Part shown: positions 1 through 10,500 of the stretch, piece after piece | Layout: the number at the start of each line of letters is the position of its first letter | Numbering within the stretch: position 1 is the first letter of the stretch | From: Mycobacterium pseudokansasii | GTDB taxonomy: Bacteria; Actinomycetota; Actinomycetes; Mycobacteriales; Mycobacteriaceae | Length of the DNA stretch: 64,000 nucleotides | Assembly (NCBI RefSeq): GCF_900566075.1 | Contig: NZ_UPHU01000001.1 | Span: forward strand, 3,470,324 to 3,534,323 | Reading direction: 5' to 3' | Program-made: the position numbers and the translations under genes | Notes under the pieces: generated by a model | Told to the model about the DNA's origin: nothing | The model's database searches: none | Seen by the model: only the letters and a program-made list of their open reading frames with translations

Positions 1-10
1 CGCTGGTCAT
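1..10 (-). CDS. ppm1: Start of ppm1-like gene (polyprenol monophosphomannose synthase), cut by window edge
   Basis: Only the first three codons (ATG ACC AGC) are present. The ATG overlaps the TGA stop of lnt as ATGA, which marks a translationally coupled downstream gene. In M. tuberculosis the region downstream of the Lnt domain encodes the Ppm1 domain of one fused protein (Rv2051c), so the identity is inferred from position alone. Confidence 0.4.
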
Positions 11-1998
11 GTAGCTCCTTCAGGTCGCCCGAACTCGTGGTGGCCGCCCGCGTCGGGCGGAGTGTCTTGCGCGGTCTGCGGGCCGCCCCCGGATTCGTTC
101 CGGAGCGCCGCTTCCGAGTCGTCGCCGTCGTCCGGGGGTCCGTCGGACTCGCCAGCGCCACGCGGGTGCCCGGACAACCGACGCCTGGGACGTCTTAGCC
201 GCGGGAACCACCCATTGTGCCGTATCGCGACCAGAATGATCGTGCCCGCCGCCCCGACCAGAATCCACTGCACTAGCGGAGCCCAGCGAGTTGCCGGCGT
301 CAGCCTGGTCTTCAGCCGCACCTGGGTGTCCAGATAGGCGGGCTCGAAGAAGTCGGTACGGACCAGTTCTGCGCCGTCCGGGGCGATCACCGCGCTGATG
401 CCGGTGGTACCGGCGACCACGACGTAGCGGTCGTGCTCGACGGCCCGGACCTTGCCGAATGCCAGCTGCTGCTCACTCATCGTCTGGTTGAAGGTGGCAT
501 TGTTGCTGGGCACCGTCAGCAGCTGCGCGCCATCGAGCACCGCCTTTCGCGGGGCCCGATCGAAGATCACCTCCCAGCAGGTGGACACCCCGACCGGCAC
601 ACCGGCGATGCGCACCACCCCGGAACTGGTGCCGGGCACGAAATTACCGGCGCGGCTGGCGTATCCGGAAAGGTGGCGGAAAAGCCACGGCATGGGCAGG
701 TACTCGCCGAATGGCTGCACGATTTCCTTGTCGTGGCGGTCGGCGGGTCCGGTGCCGGGGTTCCAGACGATCACCGTGTTGGTGAATGCCGGGTCCCCTT
801 GCAGTCGGCCCGGCGCGTCGAGCACGGTACCGACCAGGATCGGCGCGCCGATCGCCGCCGCCGCCTGGGATATCTGCTGGGCAGCGTCGGGGTTGACGAA
901 CGGATCGATGTCCGACGAATCCTCGGGCCAGACGACGAATTGCGGTCGCGGGGCGCTGCCCGCACGGACATCCTCGGCCAGTCGCAGGGTCTCCTGCACG
1001 TGGTTGTCCAGGACCGCTCGCCGCTGCGCATTGAAATCCAGACCCAAACGCGGCACATTGCCCTGAACAACCGCGACGGTGACTGCCGGTTCGCCGTCCG
1101 CTCCCGCGCCGGCGTGGCGCACCTGCGGCCACACGATGACAGCGGCGAACAACACCAGGCAGATGCACGCGCCGGGCAACACCACCGCCGGCGGCGCGGC
1201 CGTTTCGGCCGACCCGGTCTTGCCGCCGGTCCGCCACCACTTCTCGATTTCCAGCGCGATTGCGGTCAAACTGCAGCCCACCAGCACGATCCCTGCGGAC
1301 AGCAGCGCGACACCTCCCAGCTGAACCAACGGCAGCAGCGGACCCTCGGCCTGACCGAAAGCCACCGATCCCCAGGGAAAGCCACCGAACGGCATGATCG
1401 ACTTCAGCCACTCCTGCGCCGCCCACAGCACCGCAAACCAGATCGGCCAGCCGGGCAGCCCCCGTACTACGACGGCCAATAACCCGAAAAGACCCGGGAA
1501 CAGCGCGGACAGCGTCGCCAACACCAGCCAGGGCATCGGTCCCACCAGCGAGCCGATCCATGGCAACAACGGCACGTAGAACGCCAGACCGAACAGGAAG
1601 CCGTAGCCCAGCCCGCCTACCGGCGTAGTTGCCCGGTGCGTCAGCACCCAGGTCAGCAGCGCCACCGCGACGATGGCCGCCCACCACCAGTTAATCGGCG
1701 GGAAGCTGGCATACAGCAACAAGCCGGCCCCGACACAGACCAGCAGGCGCGGCAGACGCGGCCGGACTGCGGCCCACAGCCGCGGTAGCCGCGTCGCCGC
1801 CTCGGTGCCCATCACCGACATGCGCCGACGGGCGGCGGCACTGAGCCGAGTGGTCGCGGTCGAAGCGCCGGCGTCGTGCGAGGAGTCTGGCGCATCGGCG
1901 GGATTGGCGGGCATGTCGGCGTCAGGCACCTCAACCGCCGGATCGATCTCGCCGCGATCGAGGTTCGGCGCCTTGCGGCCGGGCCATCCCCTAGCCAT
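7..1998 (-). CDS. lnt: Apolipoprotein N-acyltransferase Lnt
   Basis: A 663-residue membrane enzyme that adds the third acyl chain to the N-terminal cysteine of lipoproteins. After a charged N-terminal tail of about 70 residues come several hydrophobic segments, then a nitrilase-type extracytoplasmic domain with the expected catalytic residues: Glu in VVWPEDSSD, Lys in [14 protein letters not shown] and Cys in VSTCWE. A last membrane segment is followed by a charged, disordered tail. The ATG at 1998 overlaps the end of the amidohydrolase gene by 8 bases. In M. tuberculosis this protein is fused to Ppm1; here it ends with TGA inside the ATG of the next gene, so the two are separate. The next in-frame upstream starts would run far into the amidohydrolase gene and were rejected. 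Confidence 0.92.
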   Translation of the reverse strand: MARGWPGRKAPNLDRGEIDPAVEVPDADMPANPADAPDSSHDAGASTATTRLSAAARRRMSVMGTEAATRLPRLWAAVRPRLPRLLVCVGAGLLLYASFPPINWWWAAIVAVALLTWVLTHRATTPVGGLGYGFLFGLAFYVPLLPWIGSLVGPMPWLVLATLSALFPGLFGLLAVVVRGLPGWPIWFAVLWAAQEWLKSIMPFGGFPWGSVAFGQAEGPLLPLVQLGGVALLSAGIVLVGCSLTAIALEIEKWWRTGGKTGSAETAAPPAVVLPGACICLVLFAAVIVWPQVRHAGAGADGEPAVTVAVVQGNVPRLGLDFNAQRRAVLDNHVQETLRLAEDVRAGSAPRPQFVVWPEDSSDIDPFVNPDAAQQISQAAAAIGAPILVGTVLDAPGRLQGDPAFTNTVIVWNPGTGPADRHDKEIVQPFGEYLPMPWLFRHLSGYASRAGNFVPGTSSGVVRIAGVPVGVSTCWEVIFDRAPRKAVLDGAQLLTVPSNNATFNQTMSEQQLAFGKVRAVEHDRYVVVAGTTGISAVIAPDGAELVRTDFFEPAYLDTQVRLKTRLTPATRWAPLVQWILVGAAGTIILVAIRHNGWFPRLRRPRRRLSGHPRGAGESDGPPDDGDDSEAALRNESGGGPQTAQDTPPDAGGHHEFGRPEGAT

Positions 1999-3595
1999 AG
2001 ATGACCGCACCCCGATGCACGGTTTGACGGCAGCGCGGCAAAACATCCCGCGGACCCAGCCGCGGCAGCGCCGGCACCCGGGACCGCGGGTCGGTAGACC
2101 AACGCTGAACGGCGTCGCGCGGCGCATTGACGTCCAGGACGTCGACGTCCCACACGGCGTACGAGGCCGGCGCGCCCGGCACCAAGGTGCCGGACTGCCC
2201 GTCGCGGACACCGCCGGCCCGCCAACCTCCGCGGGTTGCCGCAGCGAACGCCGCCCGCGCCGACACGGCGCTGCCTGCCGTGCGGTGATTGACCGCCGCC
2301 CGCACACTCGCCCACGGGTCGAAGCCGGTTACAGGCGCGTCGGAACCAAGGGCGAGGGGCACGCCTTGGGATGCTAACAGCGCAAGCGGGTTGAGCCGGC
2401 CACCTCGATCCGGGCCGAGGCGCTGGGCGTACATGCCGTCGACGCCGCCCCAGAGGGCGTCGAAATTGGGCTGCACGCTGGCAATGACCCCCCACGACCC
2501 CAACTTGGCGGCCTGCTCGGCGGTGACCATCTCCACATGCTCCAGACGGTGTCCGCAGCGAGCGACCGCGACCACGCCGAGCTCGTCCACGACCCGTTCG
2601 AGTGCGCCGACAACCGCCGACACCGCGGCATCACCGATGACGTGGAAACCGGCCGTCACCGCGGCCTCGGTGCATGCCCGCAGGTGCGCTTCGACGGCGT
2701 CGGGGTCGAGGTGGCAGGTTCCGGTGCAACCGGGCGCGTCCGCGTAAGGGTGGTGCAGCCAGGCCGTGCGCGAGCCGAGAGCGCCGTCGATGAACAGGTC
2801 ACCGGCCAACCCGCGGGCGCCGGTCTGCTCCATCAGTGCCCGCGCCTGAGTCGGTGTGGTCACTGCCTCGCCCCAGTAGCCGGTCACTTCGACGCCGTGC
2901 TGCAGAGCGCGCAGCGCCAGCCAGTCGTCCAGCCCGCCGATCTCGGGACCGGCGCATTCGTGCACGGCAACGACTCCCGAGGCGGCCAGCGCCTGCAGCG
3001 CCGCGGTCCGGGCTTCGGCCAGCTGCGCGTCGGTCAGCAAGTCGCGGGCCGCGGCTCGGGCCAGGTGGTGCGCGTCGCCGGTCAACGGCTGCTGTGCGGC
3101 GAAACCCGCGGCGGCCGGCAGTTGGGGGACCAGCCGCCGCAACGCCGACGAGGCCAGCGCCGAATGCACGTCGACCCGGGCCAGGTAAGCGGGCCGGCCG
3201 TCGAGCACGGCGTCCAGGTCCGCGGTGCTGGGCGCGGCTTTTTCGGGCCAGGCCGACTCGTCCCAGCCGTGTCCCCAGATCAGCCGGCCGGGGTTTGCCG
3301 CGGCGTAGTCGCCAACCATACGCAGGCATTGCGCGCGTGAGGTCGCGGAGCGTAAGTCCAGTCCGCTGAGCGTCAGACCGGTCGCGCTCAGGTGGATGTG
3401 GCTGTCGACGAATCCCGGCGCGACGAATGCGCCGTCGAGGTCCTGCACTTCGACATCCGGGAACTGGTCGTGCGCGACATCGTCGCTGCCCAGCCATGCC
3501 ACGGTGTCGCCGCGCACCACCATGGCGGTGGCGTCGGGGTGGGTCGGGCTATAGATCCGGCCGTTGACCAGGAGCTTGGAGGGAATCTGCGTCAC
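1991..3595 (-). CDS. YtcJ-like metal-dependent amidohydrolase
   Basis: A 534-residue cytoplasmic protein of the amidohydrolase superfamily, the same length I recall for Rv2052c, which occupies this position next to lnt-ppm1 in M. tuberculosis. Metal-binding signatures are visible: HIH in [10 protein letters not shown] near residue 65, a later His in [10 protein letters not shown], and the Asp of LALGSDAPV near the C-terminus. These place it with YtcJ-type exo-amidases whose substrate is usually unknown. It starts with GTG (3593-3595) and ends 8 bases inside lnt, so the two are probably cotranscribed. The physiological substrate cannot be read from the sequence. Confidence 0.88.
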   Translation of the reverse strand: MTQIPSKLLVNGRIYSPTHPDATAMVVRGDTVAWLGSDDVAHDQFPDVEVQDLDGAFVAPGFVDSHIHLSATGLTLSGLDLRSATSRAQCLRMVGDYAAANPGRLIWGHGWDESAWPEKAAPSTADLDAVLDGRPAYLARVDVHSALASSALRRLVPQLPAAAGFAAQQPLTGDAHHLARAAARDLLTDAQLAEARTAALQALAASGVVAVHECAGPEIGGLDDWLALRALQHGVEVTGYWGEAVTTPTQARALMEQTGARGLAGDLFIDGALGSRTAWLHHPYADAPGCTGTCHLDPDAVEAHLRACTEAAVTAGFHVIGDAAVSAVVGALERVVDELGVVAVARCGHRLEHVEMVTAEQAAKLGSWGVIASVQPNFDALWGGVDGMYAQRLGPDRGGRLNPLALLASQGVPLALGSDAPVTGFDPWASVRAAVNHRTAGSAVSARAAFAAATRGGWRAGGVRDGQSGTLVPGAPASYAVWDVDVLDVNAPRDAVQRWSTDPRSRVPALPRLGPRDVLPRCRQTVHRGAVIYG

Positions 3596-3646
3596 ACCGC
3601 AAAATTACGTGGGAAGTCCAACACCTTGGTCTGACCTAGCTCTGAC

Positions 3647-4177
3647 CTAGGTCCGGATCGGGCCTTGATCGGGAATGCGGGCTTGCGGCAAGGTCGGTGG
3701 TTCCCCGTCGATGACGTCGATGACCTCCCCATCAATGAAGTCGCGCTGGTCGGGTTGCTCGCGGCGGGTGAACGCGCCGGCCATGCCCGCGGCCGCGGTC
3801 GCCGTCAACGGCACGCGCCGCAGGATCCCGCGCAGTGCGATCGCGGTCAGCCCCGGGCCGGCGGCCGTCCGAATCGGCGGCGCCAGGAGCAACAACCCCA
3901 CAGCGGTGCTGACCAGCCCGGGAACCAGGACCAAACCGGTGGCCAGGGCGACGAGCGCGCCGTCGCTCAGCGCGCTGCGCGGTTCCTGCACGCCGGACCG
4001 CCACTGCATGAAGTGCCGCCCGAGCTGCCACCCGCCCATCGGAGCCCAAAGCACCAACCCCAGAACGAAGGTGGCCAACAGCACCACCAGGGCCCAGCCG
4101 AAGCCGATGACCGCCGCCAATCCGATGAAGGCCATGAGCTCGACGACGGCGTAAATGAGAAGCAGCCGACCTAGCAT
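3647..4177 (-). CDS. fxsA: FxsA family membrane protein
   Basis: A small inner-membrane protein of about 176 residues with the FxsA pattern: two hydrophobic segments near the N-terminus (IYAVVELMAFIGLAAVIG, then LVVLLATFVLGLVLW), the motif GGWQLG, a third and fourth hydrophobic stretch around LVPGLVSTAVGLLLLAPP, and a charged cytoplasmic tail. It matches the position of Rv2053c. FxsA is known in E. coli for relieving phage exclusion when overproduced, but its normal role is unknown. I chose the ATG at 4177 because it gives the usual family length; a GTG at 4201 would add eight residues. It is divergent from the hydrolase gene at 4250. Confidence 0.82.
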   Translation of the reverse strand: MLGRLLLIYAVVELMAFIGLAAVIGFGWALVVLLATFVLGLVLWAPMGGWQLGRHFMQWRSGVQEPRSALSDGALVALATGLVLVPGLVSTAVGLLLLAPPIRTAAGPGLTAIALRGILRRVPLTATAAAGMAGAFTRREQPDQRDFIDGEVIDVIDGEPPTLPQARIPDQGPIRT

Positions 4178-4249
4178 GTGAAGCCAACGTCTGCGGGCCA
4201 CGCCCGAGTTCCGCGCGCGGTCGCGTCACGGCTGCAGTTAGATGACGCT

Positions 4250-4951
4250 ATGACCACGATTGACATCGACACCCCGGCCGGTCCGATCGACGCGCTGCTG
4301 AGCCTTCCCGTCGGAGAGGGCCCATGGCCGGGCGTGGTGGTGGTGCACGATGCGATCGGCTACGCCCCCGATAATGAGGCGACTTCCCGGCGGATCGCGG
4401 AGGCGGGCTACCTGGCGCTGACGCCGAATATGTACGCCCGGGGCGGCCGCGCCCGCTGCATCACCCGAGTCTTTCGCGAGTTGCTGACCAGACGAGGCCG
4501 CGCCCTCGACGACATTTTGGCTGCCCGTGATCACCTGCTGGGCATGGCCGAATGTTCCGGCCGGGTGGGCATCGCGGGCTTCTGCATGGGTGGCGGGTTC
4601 GCGCTCGTTTTGTCGCCCAGGGGCTTTGGCGCCTCGGCGCCGTTTTACGGCACACCACTGCCCCGCCATCTCAGCGAGACTCTCGACGGGGCGTGCCCGA
4701 TTGTGGCGAGTTTCGGTGGCCGCGACCCGCTCGGTGTGGGCGCGGCCAACCGCCTGCGCACCGTGACCCAGGACAAGGGGATCACCGCCGACATCAAGGT
4801 CTACCCCGGCGCCGGGCACAGCTTCGCCAACAAACTTCCCGGCCAGCAGCTGATTCGGATCGCGGGATTCGGCTACAACGAAGCCGCGACCGAGGATGCG
4901 TGGCGCCGGGTGTTCGCGTTCTTCGGCGAGCACCTGACTCGCAGCACTTAA
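4250..4951 (+). CDS. Dienelactone hydrolase family protein
   Basis: A 233-residue alpha/beta hydrolase of the dienelactone hydrolase family, corresponding by position to Rv2054. The family triad is visible: the nucleophile Cys in GFCMGGG near residue 115, an Asp in the GGRDPL segment and His in GAGHSFAN. The oxyanion-side motif VVVHDAIGYAP is also typical. The start ATG at 4250 was chosen because homologues begin directly with a short beta strand (MTTIDIDTP); the longer open frame upstream lies in the fxsA promoter area. Substrate unknown; members cleave lactones and small esters. Confidence 0.88.
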   Translation: MTTIDIDTPAGPIDALLSLPVGEGPWPGVVVVHDAIGYAPDNEATSRRIAEAGYLALTPNMYARGGRARCITRVFRELLTRRGRALDDILAARDHLLGMAECSGRVGIAGFCMGGGFALVLSPRGFGASAPFYGTPLPRHLSETLDGACPIVASFGGRDPLGVGAANRLRTVTQDKGITADIKVYPGAGHSFANKLPGQQLIRIAGFGYNEAATEDAWRRVFAFFGEHLTRST

Positions 4952-5230
4952 GCCACCGGCTGCCCGTCTAGCAACGGTCGCGTCCGCACTTTCCCGGCCA
5001 CCAAGTTCGGGAAACACATCGGCCCGACGTAAACGTCGGCGATCAGAGCGGGGCGGTCGCTATGGCTGAGATCGTCGATAAATCGCTACCCCGCGCACCA
5101 GAATGCATGAATCGAAGGCCGCAGAACGCCGAACATATCGCCCAGGAGCTTTCACAGTCACATCGTTGGAACTGATATCGATTGTTCCGTCCGGTGCCGC
5201 GGAAACGCACCTTTGCCGGCCGGCGTCTCG
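4952..5230. other. Intergenic region, no gene seen
   Basis: About 280 bases between two convergent features, the dienelactone hydrolase gene and the PPE remnant. I see no supported reading frame, clear terminator hairpin or repeat here. Confidence 0.5.
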
Positions 5231-6586
5231 TCAGCAGAGCACCGTCCCGGCAGTTGCCGCGTCCAGCACGGGTACGCGCCAGCTCGCGGGCGGCATCGGC
5301 ACCCGGATGCCGGTGCCGAATTCATCGCCTAAAGTCATCAAACCGCCGGGTTCGACCAGGCCCTCCGTGTGTGCAGCGCCGGCAAACCCTATGGTGCCGG
5401 CGCCCCGCTCGGAAGCCGGCATTGGCCACTGCCCCGCAGCCCCGTCAACGGTCACCGTCGAAACCAGCTGCGCGCGCGGATCTACGCCAGCAACGCCCAA
5501 CGGCGACGCCGTCACGCTCTCGACCGCCACCGCTGCCACCGGCGCACCCGCCACACCCGCGATCGGCGCGGCAGCAGCCCCAGCTGTAGCGCCCAGACCG
5601 GGGGCAGCACCGCCGATCAAAGCTCCGGCCCCAGCCAACGATCCCGCCGCAAGTCCAAACAAATTGCCAATAATCTGCGTGACCACATCGACGATCGCGC
5701 CGACAGGCAACAAGACGGGGAGCGCGAGGAGAATCCCGATTGCAAGAAACTCGACCGCAATCGCAACTTGAGGAAGTGCCAAATAATATACAAAAGTGAA
5801 AGTCGTTCCAAATTCCAAGGTTAAGAACAGATATGCGATAGCGCCCACCGGAAGCGCAATAATAAAGAGCTGAAGAAATATTAGGCCGACAACTACTGGG
5901 ATAAAAGCTATATCGAGCAATAGGGCCAACAAGAACTCTAATATCATTTTTGGCACCAGCAATACAAGTTCGAATAGAATCTGCACCCACGGGTTGAGGC
6001 GAGGGCTTGGGCGGTGGTGGCGGCCGGGTCGATGGCCGCGCCGACGCCGGGTTTGACAATCAGCGGTGCCGGCGGAATGTGTGGAACCGAGGCCAACGCC
6101 GCCGCAGCGACCGCCTCATAGACGCCCATCGTGGTCGCCGCCTGAATCCACATCCGCACATAATCGGCCTCGTTCAGCGCGATCGGGATGGTATTGATCC
6201 CAAAGAAATTCGTCGCCACCAACACCGCATGGGCGGCATGATTGGCAGCCAACTCACCCAACGTCGGCATCGCCGCCAACGCACTGACATAAGCCGCCGC
6301 GGCACTGTCATGGGCCGCCGCCGCGGCACTCTCGGCACTGGCCTGCATCAACCACGCCACATACGGCATATGAGCACCCACCACAAAGCTCAGCGCTGGG
6401 CCCCTGCCACGCCCCAACCCCCATCCTCGCCACCACCACGCTCAGCTCGTCAGCCACCGACGCATACTGCGCACTCATCGACGACCATCCCGCAGCAGCC
6501 GCCACCAACGACACCGGCCCCGGACCCGCACACAACAACGCCGAATGCACCTCCGGCGGCGAACCCAGCCACACCGCAGCAGTCAC
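5231..6586 (-). pseudogene. PPE family protein, broken by two frameshifts
   Basis: Three overlapping minus-strand frames reconstruct one PPE protein. The first (from ATG 6586) gives the PPE N-terminus including [10 protein letters not shown] and WQGPSAE. Around 6390 the frame changes and continues in the next frame as [21 protein letters not shown] through the [21 protein letters not shown] segment typical of the PPE domain. Near 5990 it changes again to a strongly hydrophobic stretch ([18 protein letters not shown]) and a low-complexity Gly/Ala-rich tail ending at 5231. PPE proteins are exported by ESX systems, usually with a PE partner, and no intact PE gene is adjacent. Both shifts are small indels, so an assembly error is possible but two in one gene favours decay. 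Confidence 0.8.
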
Positions 6587-6622
6587 ACCCCCATAAACCC
6601 ATCCGACACCGCCGCCAAAACC

Positions 6623-7021
6623 TCAGGAACCACAGTTCACCTTGAGTTCCAGGCCGACGTTGTTTTCCATGCCGCCGCGTAGCTTGCTGACGAAGTTGAA
6701 GACCTTGCCGACAATGCCGTACCGCTTGCCGATCGCGTCATAGACGGTGCCCGTCTGCGAGTCGTCAAGGATGGCCGCGGTGCCCTCGACGGCCTCGCTC
6801 TTGGGACGCCCACGCACGTCGCAGATGGCCAGCTCTACTCGCGGGGTATTGCGGATCCGCTTGACCTTCCACGCCTTTTTCTCGGTGATGACCAGCAGCC
6901 GGTCACCGCGGTCCTTGTCCAAGGCGGCCCAGATCGGCGTCGGCTTCGGCCGGCCGTCCTTGGTGAAGGTGGTGAGCAGGATGTATCGCGCTTTGGCAAG
7001 GTCGGCGAAGGTGGGCGTCAC
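6623..7021 (-). CDS. PPOX-class split beta-barrel protein (Rv2061c-like)
   Basis: A 132-residue protein of the pyridoxamine-oxidase-like fold, similar in length and position to Rv2061c. The N-terminus LAKARYILLTTFTKDGRPKPTPIWAALD and the later VELAICDVRGRPKSEAVEGTAAIL are characteristic of the F420/flavin-binding group of this fold. Expected to be a cytoplasmic oxidoreductase acting with F420 or flavin on an unknown substrate. It starts with GTG at 7021 and lies downstream of the small secreted protein and cobN on the same strand. Confidence 0.85.
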   Translation of the reverse strand: MTPTFADLAKARYILLTTFTKDGRPKPTPIWAALDKDRGDRLLVITEKKAWKVKRIRNTPRVELAICDVRGRPKSEAVEGTAAILDDSQTGTVYDAIGKRYGIVGKVFNFVSKLRGGMENNVGLELKVNCGS

Positions 7022-7114
7022 GGTGTCAACCTAGCGCTGAGCAGACGCAGTGTCGCACCCGAATGGTCATTCGGATGCGATTCCGCGTCTGCTGGCGGAG
7101 CTCTTGCCCCATGT

Positions 7115-7543
7115 TCACGGAACCACGCGATCCTGTCTGACGTCGACGATCACGTCACCGGAGAAACCCCGGGTCGAGCCGGGCTGAACCTGGACCGACC
7201 TATCCGCTCCGCTGTAATCCCGGACGGTCAGCGCGACAGCAACTTTCGCACCCGTCACGACCGCCAGAATGTTGCGCATGGGCAGTCCCTGCGACGGGGT
7301 GCCCTCGCCGACCAGGCTCATCTGCGCCGAGCCCAGCACCCACGGGTACGGCTCGAAACACGTACGGTCTACCAGTTCGGTCAGGGGTTCCGGGCAGCCC
7401 ATTTCCCAGTGCGCACCTGTCGCCGGGACCGACGGCGAGACGGGATCGTCGGCCGGGACGGCCCATGCCGGTACGGGCTTCGATCCAAGGACACCAAAGG
7501 CCAGGGCGGCAGCCATGGTAACGCAGACAAGGCGTGTCGTCAT
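7115..7543 (-). CDS. Small secreted protein of unknown function
   Basis: A 142-residue protein with an N-terminal signal peptide (TRLVCVTMAAALAFGVLG followed by an Ala-rich cleavage region AWAVPA). The mature part has a Cys pair around MGCPEPLTELVDRTCFEP, which could form a disulfide outside the membrane, and a C-terminal beta-rich segment. I do not recognise a family. The ATG at 7543 lies 8 bases downstream of the cobN stop, so it is probably in the cobN transcript. I do not recall a counterpart between cobN and Rv2061c in M. tuberculosis. Confidence 0.65.
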   Translation of the reverse strand: MTTRLVCVTMAAALAFGVLGSKPVPAWAVPADDPVSPSVPATGAHWEMGCPEPLTELVDRTCFEPYPWVLGSAQMSLVGEGTPSQGLPMRNILAVVTGAKVAVALTVRDYSGADRSVQVQPGSTRGFSGDVIVDVRQDRVVP

Positions 7544-7551
7544 CGGATGGC

Positions 7552-10500
7552 TCAGCCCTCCAAATCGCCTTCGGTTTCCAGCAAGACCTGGCGTAACCCG
7601 TCGAGAGTATCCGGTTGCGGCTGGGCCCACATGCCACGTCCGGCCGCCTCCAGCAGGCGTTCGGCCATGCCGTGCAGCGCCCACGGATTGGATTCCGCCA
7701 TGAACTTCCGGTTCTCCGGATCGAGCACGTAGCGCTCGGTGAGTTCCTCGTACATCCAGTCGGCCATCACCCCGGCGGTGGCGTCGTAGCCGAATAAGTA
7801 GTCCACGGTGGCCGCCATCTCGAAGGCGCCCTTGTAGCCATGGCGGCGCATGGCGGCCATCCACCGGGGGTTGACCACCCTGGCCCGAAACACCCGGGCG
7901 GTCTCCTCCGACAGCGTGCGGGTGCGGATGGCGTCCGGCCGGGTGTTGTCACCGATGTAGGCGGCCGGCGCTTGGCCGGTCAGCGCGCGCACGGTGGCCA
8001 CCATGCCGCCGTGGTATTGGAAATAGTCGTCGGAATCGGCGATGTCGTGTTCGCGGGTGTCGGTGTTCTTGGCGGCCACCGCGATCCGCCGGTACTGGCG
8101 GTTCATGTCGTCGACGGCTTCCCGGCCGTCGAGGTCGCGCCCATAGGCGAAGCCGCCCCAGGCGGTGTACACCTGGGCCAAGTCCGCGTCGTCGCGCCAA
8201 TTGCGGCTGTCGATCAGCTGCAGCATCCCGGCACCATACGTTCCCGGCTTGGAGCCGAAAATCCTTGTGGTGGAGCGACGTTGGTCGCCGTGCTGGGCGA
8301 GGTCGGCCTGGGCGTGGGCGCGCACAAAGTTGGCGTCGACGGGCTCGTCGAGGTCGGCGACCAACCGGACCGCGTCGTCGAGCATCGTCACCACGTGCGG
8401 GAAGGCGTCTCGGAAGAACCCGGAGATGCGTACCGTCACGTCGATGCGGGGCCGTCCCAGCTCGGCCAGCGGAATAGCGGTGAGATCCACCACGCGCCGC
8501 GACGCTTCGTCCCAGACCGGCCGAACACCCAGCAGGGCGAGCACTTCGGCGATGTCGTCGCCGGCGGTGCGCATCGCCGAGGTGCCCCACACCGACAGGC
8601 CCACCGATTGCGGCCACCGGCCATGGTCGTCGCGGTAACGGGCCAGCAGCGAATCAGCTAGGGCCACACCGGCTTCCCAGGCCAGCCGGGACGGCACGGC
8701 CTTGGGATCGACGGAGTAGAAGTTGCGACCGGTGGGCAACACGTTGATCAGACCGCGCAGCGGTGACCCCGACGGGCCGGCCGGGATGAAGCGGCCGTCC
8801 AATGCCCGCAACACCTGCTCGATTTCGGAAGCGGTGCCGGCCAGGCGCGGCACCACTTCGGTAGCGGCGAACCGTAGTACCGCCGCGACCTCGGCGTTGT
8901 CCGTGAGATGGTTCGCGGCGGCCGGGTCCCAGCCGGTGGCTTGCAGCGCGGCCACAAGCTTCCGGGCAGCGGCCTCGGCCCGGTCGACCGAGGTGCGTTC
9001 GTCGGTGCCGTCGTCGGCCAGCCCGAGCGCCTGTCGCAGGCCGGGGATCGCCTGCGCGCCGCCGAACAGCTGGCGAGCCCGCAGGATGGCCAGCACCAGG
9101 TCGAGTTCCTGTTCGCCTGCCGGCTGTTGCCCAAGGATGTGCAGGCCGTCGCGGATCTGGACGTCCTTGATCTCACACAGCCAGCCGTCGACGTGCAACA
9201 GCATGTCGTCGAACGAGTCTTCCGGCGGCCGCACGGTCAGCCCAAGATCGTGGTCCATCTTGGCGGCCCGGATCAGCGTCCAGATCTGCTGGCGAATGGC
9301 CGGCAGCTTGCCCGGATCCAGTGCGGCCACGGTGGCATGCTCGTCGAGCAGTTGCTCCAAACGCGCGATGTCACCGTACGTTTCGGCGCGGGCCATGGGT
9401 GGGATCAGGTGGTCGACGAGAACGGCGTGCGCGCGCCTTTTCGCCTGGGTGCCCTCGCCGGGATCGTTGACCAGGAACGGGTAGATCAGCGGCAGGTTGC
9501 CCAGCGCGGCGTCGGATCCGCAGGACGCCGACATACCTGATGTCTTTCCCGGAAGCCACTCCAGGTTTCCGTGTTTGCCCAGGTGTACCACGGCGTGCGC
9601 GTTGAAGCCTTCTGGAAAGCCTGAGTCCAGCCAGCGGTAGGCGGCCAGATAGTGGTGGCTGGGCGGCAAATCCGGGTCGTGGTAGATCGCGACGGGGTTG
9701 TCTCCGAAGCCGCGCGGCGGCTGCACCATCAGCATGAGATTGCCGGATCGTATACCGGCAATGACGATTTCGCCGTCGGGATCATTGGCGCGGTCGACGA
9801 ACAACTCCCCCGGCGGCGGCCCCCAATGCCGGGTCACGGTGTCGGCCAGTTCGGCCGGCAGGGTGGCGAACCAATCCCGATAGTCCTTGGCGGACAACCG
9901 AATCGGGTTGCCGGCCAGCTGGCCCTCGGTGAGCCAGTCAGGGTCTTGGCCGCCGCGCTCGATGAGCGCGTGGATCAGGGCATCTCCGTCGCCTGGTCCA
10001 TCTTCGGGGACGCCCGGCAGCTCGCCCACCTGATAACCGTGCTCGCGCATCGCCTGCAGCAAGGTGACCGCGCTGGCCGGGGTGTCCAGGCCGACCGCGT
10101 TACCGATGCGGGCGTGTTTGGTCGGGTAGGCGGAGAACACCAGGGCCACCCGCTTGTCGGCGGGAGCCACGTACCTCAGCCGCGCGTGCCGGACGGCCAG
10201 CCCGGCGACTCGCGCGCAGCGCTCGGGATCTGCGACGTAGGAGATCAGTCCGTCGTCGTCAATCTCCTTGAACGAGAACGGGACTGTGATGATGCGGCCG
10301 TCGAACTCGGGCACAGCCACCTGGCTGGCGACGTCGAGGGGGCTCATCCCGTCGTTGTTGTCACGCCACTGGTCCCGCGGGCTGGTCAAGCAGAGCCCCT
10401 GCAGGATCGGGATATCCAGTGCGGCAAGGTGTTCGACGCTCCAGCTGTCATCGTCGCCGCCGGCTGAGGCGGTGGCGGGCTTGACTCCCCCGGCGGCCAG

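Noticed and set aside
433..1482. Long plus-strand frame opposite lnt (349 codons)
   Set aside because: It is antisense to a clear lnt gene, Arg/His/Gln-rich and without domain. Shadow frames of this kind also lie opposite mmpL and cobN.
5944..6417. Separate 157-residue PPE-like gene
   Set aside because: It is the middle part of one frameshifted PPE gene; its apparent start is a chance codon.
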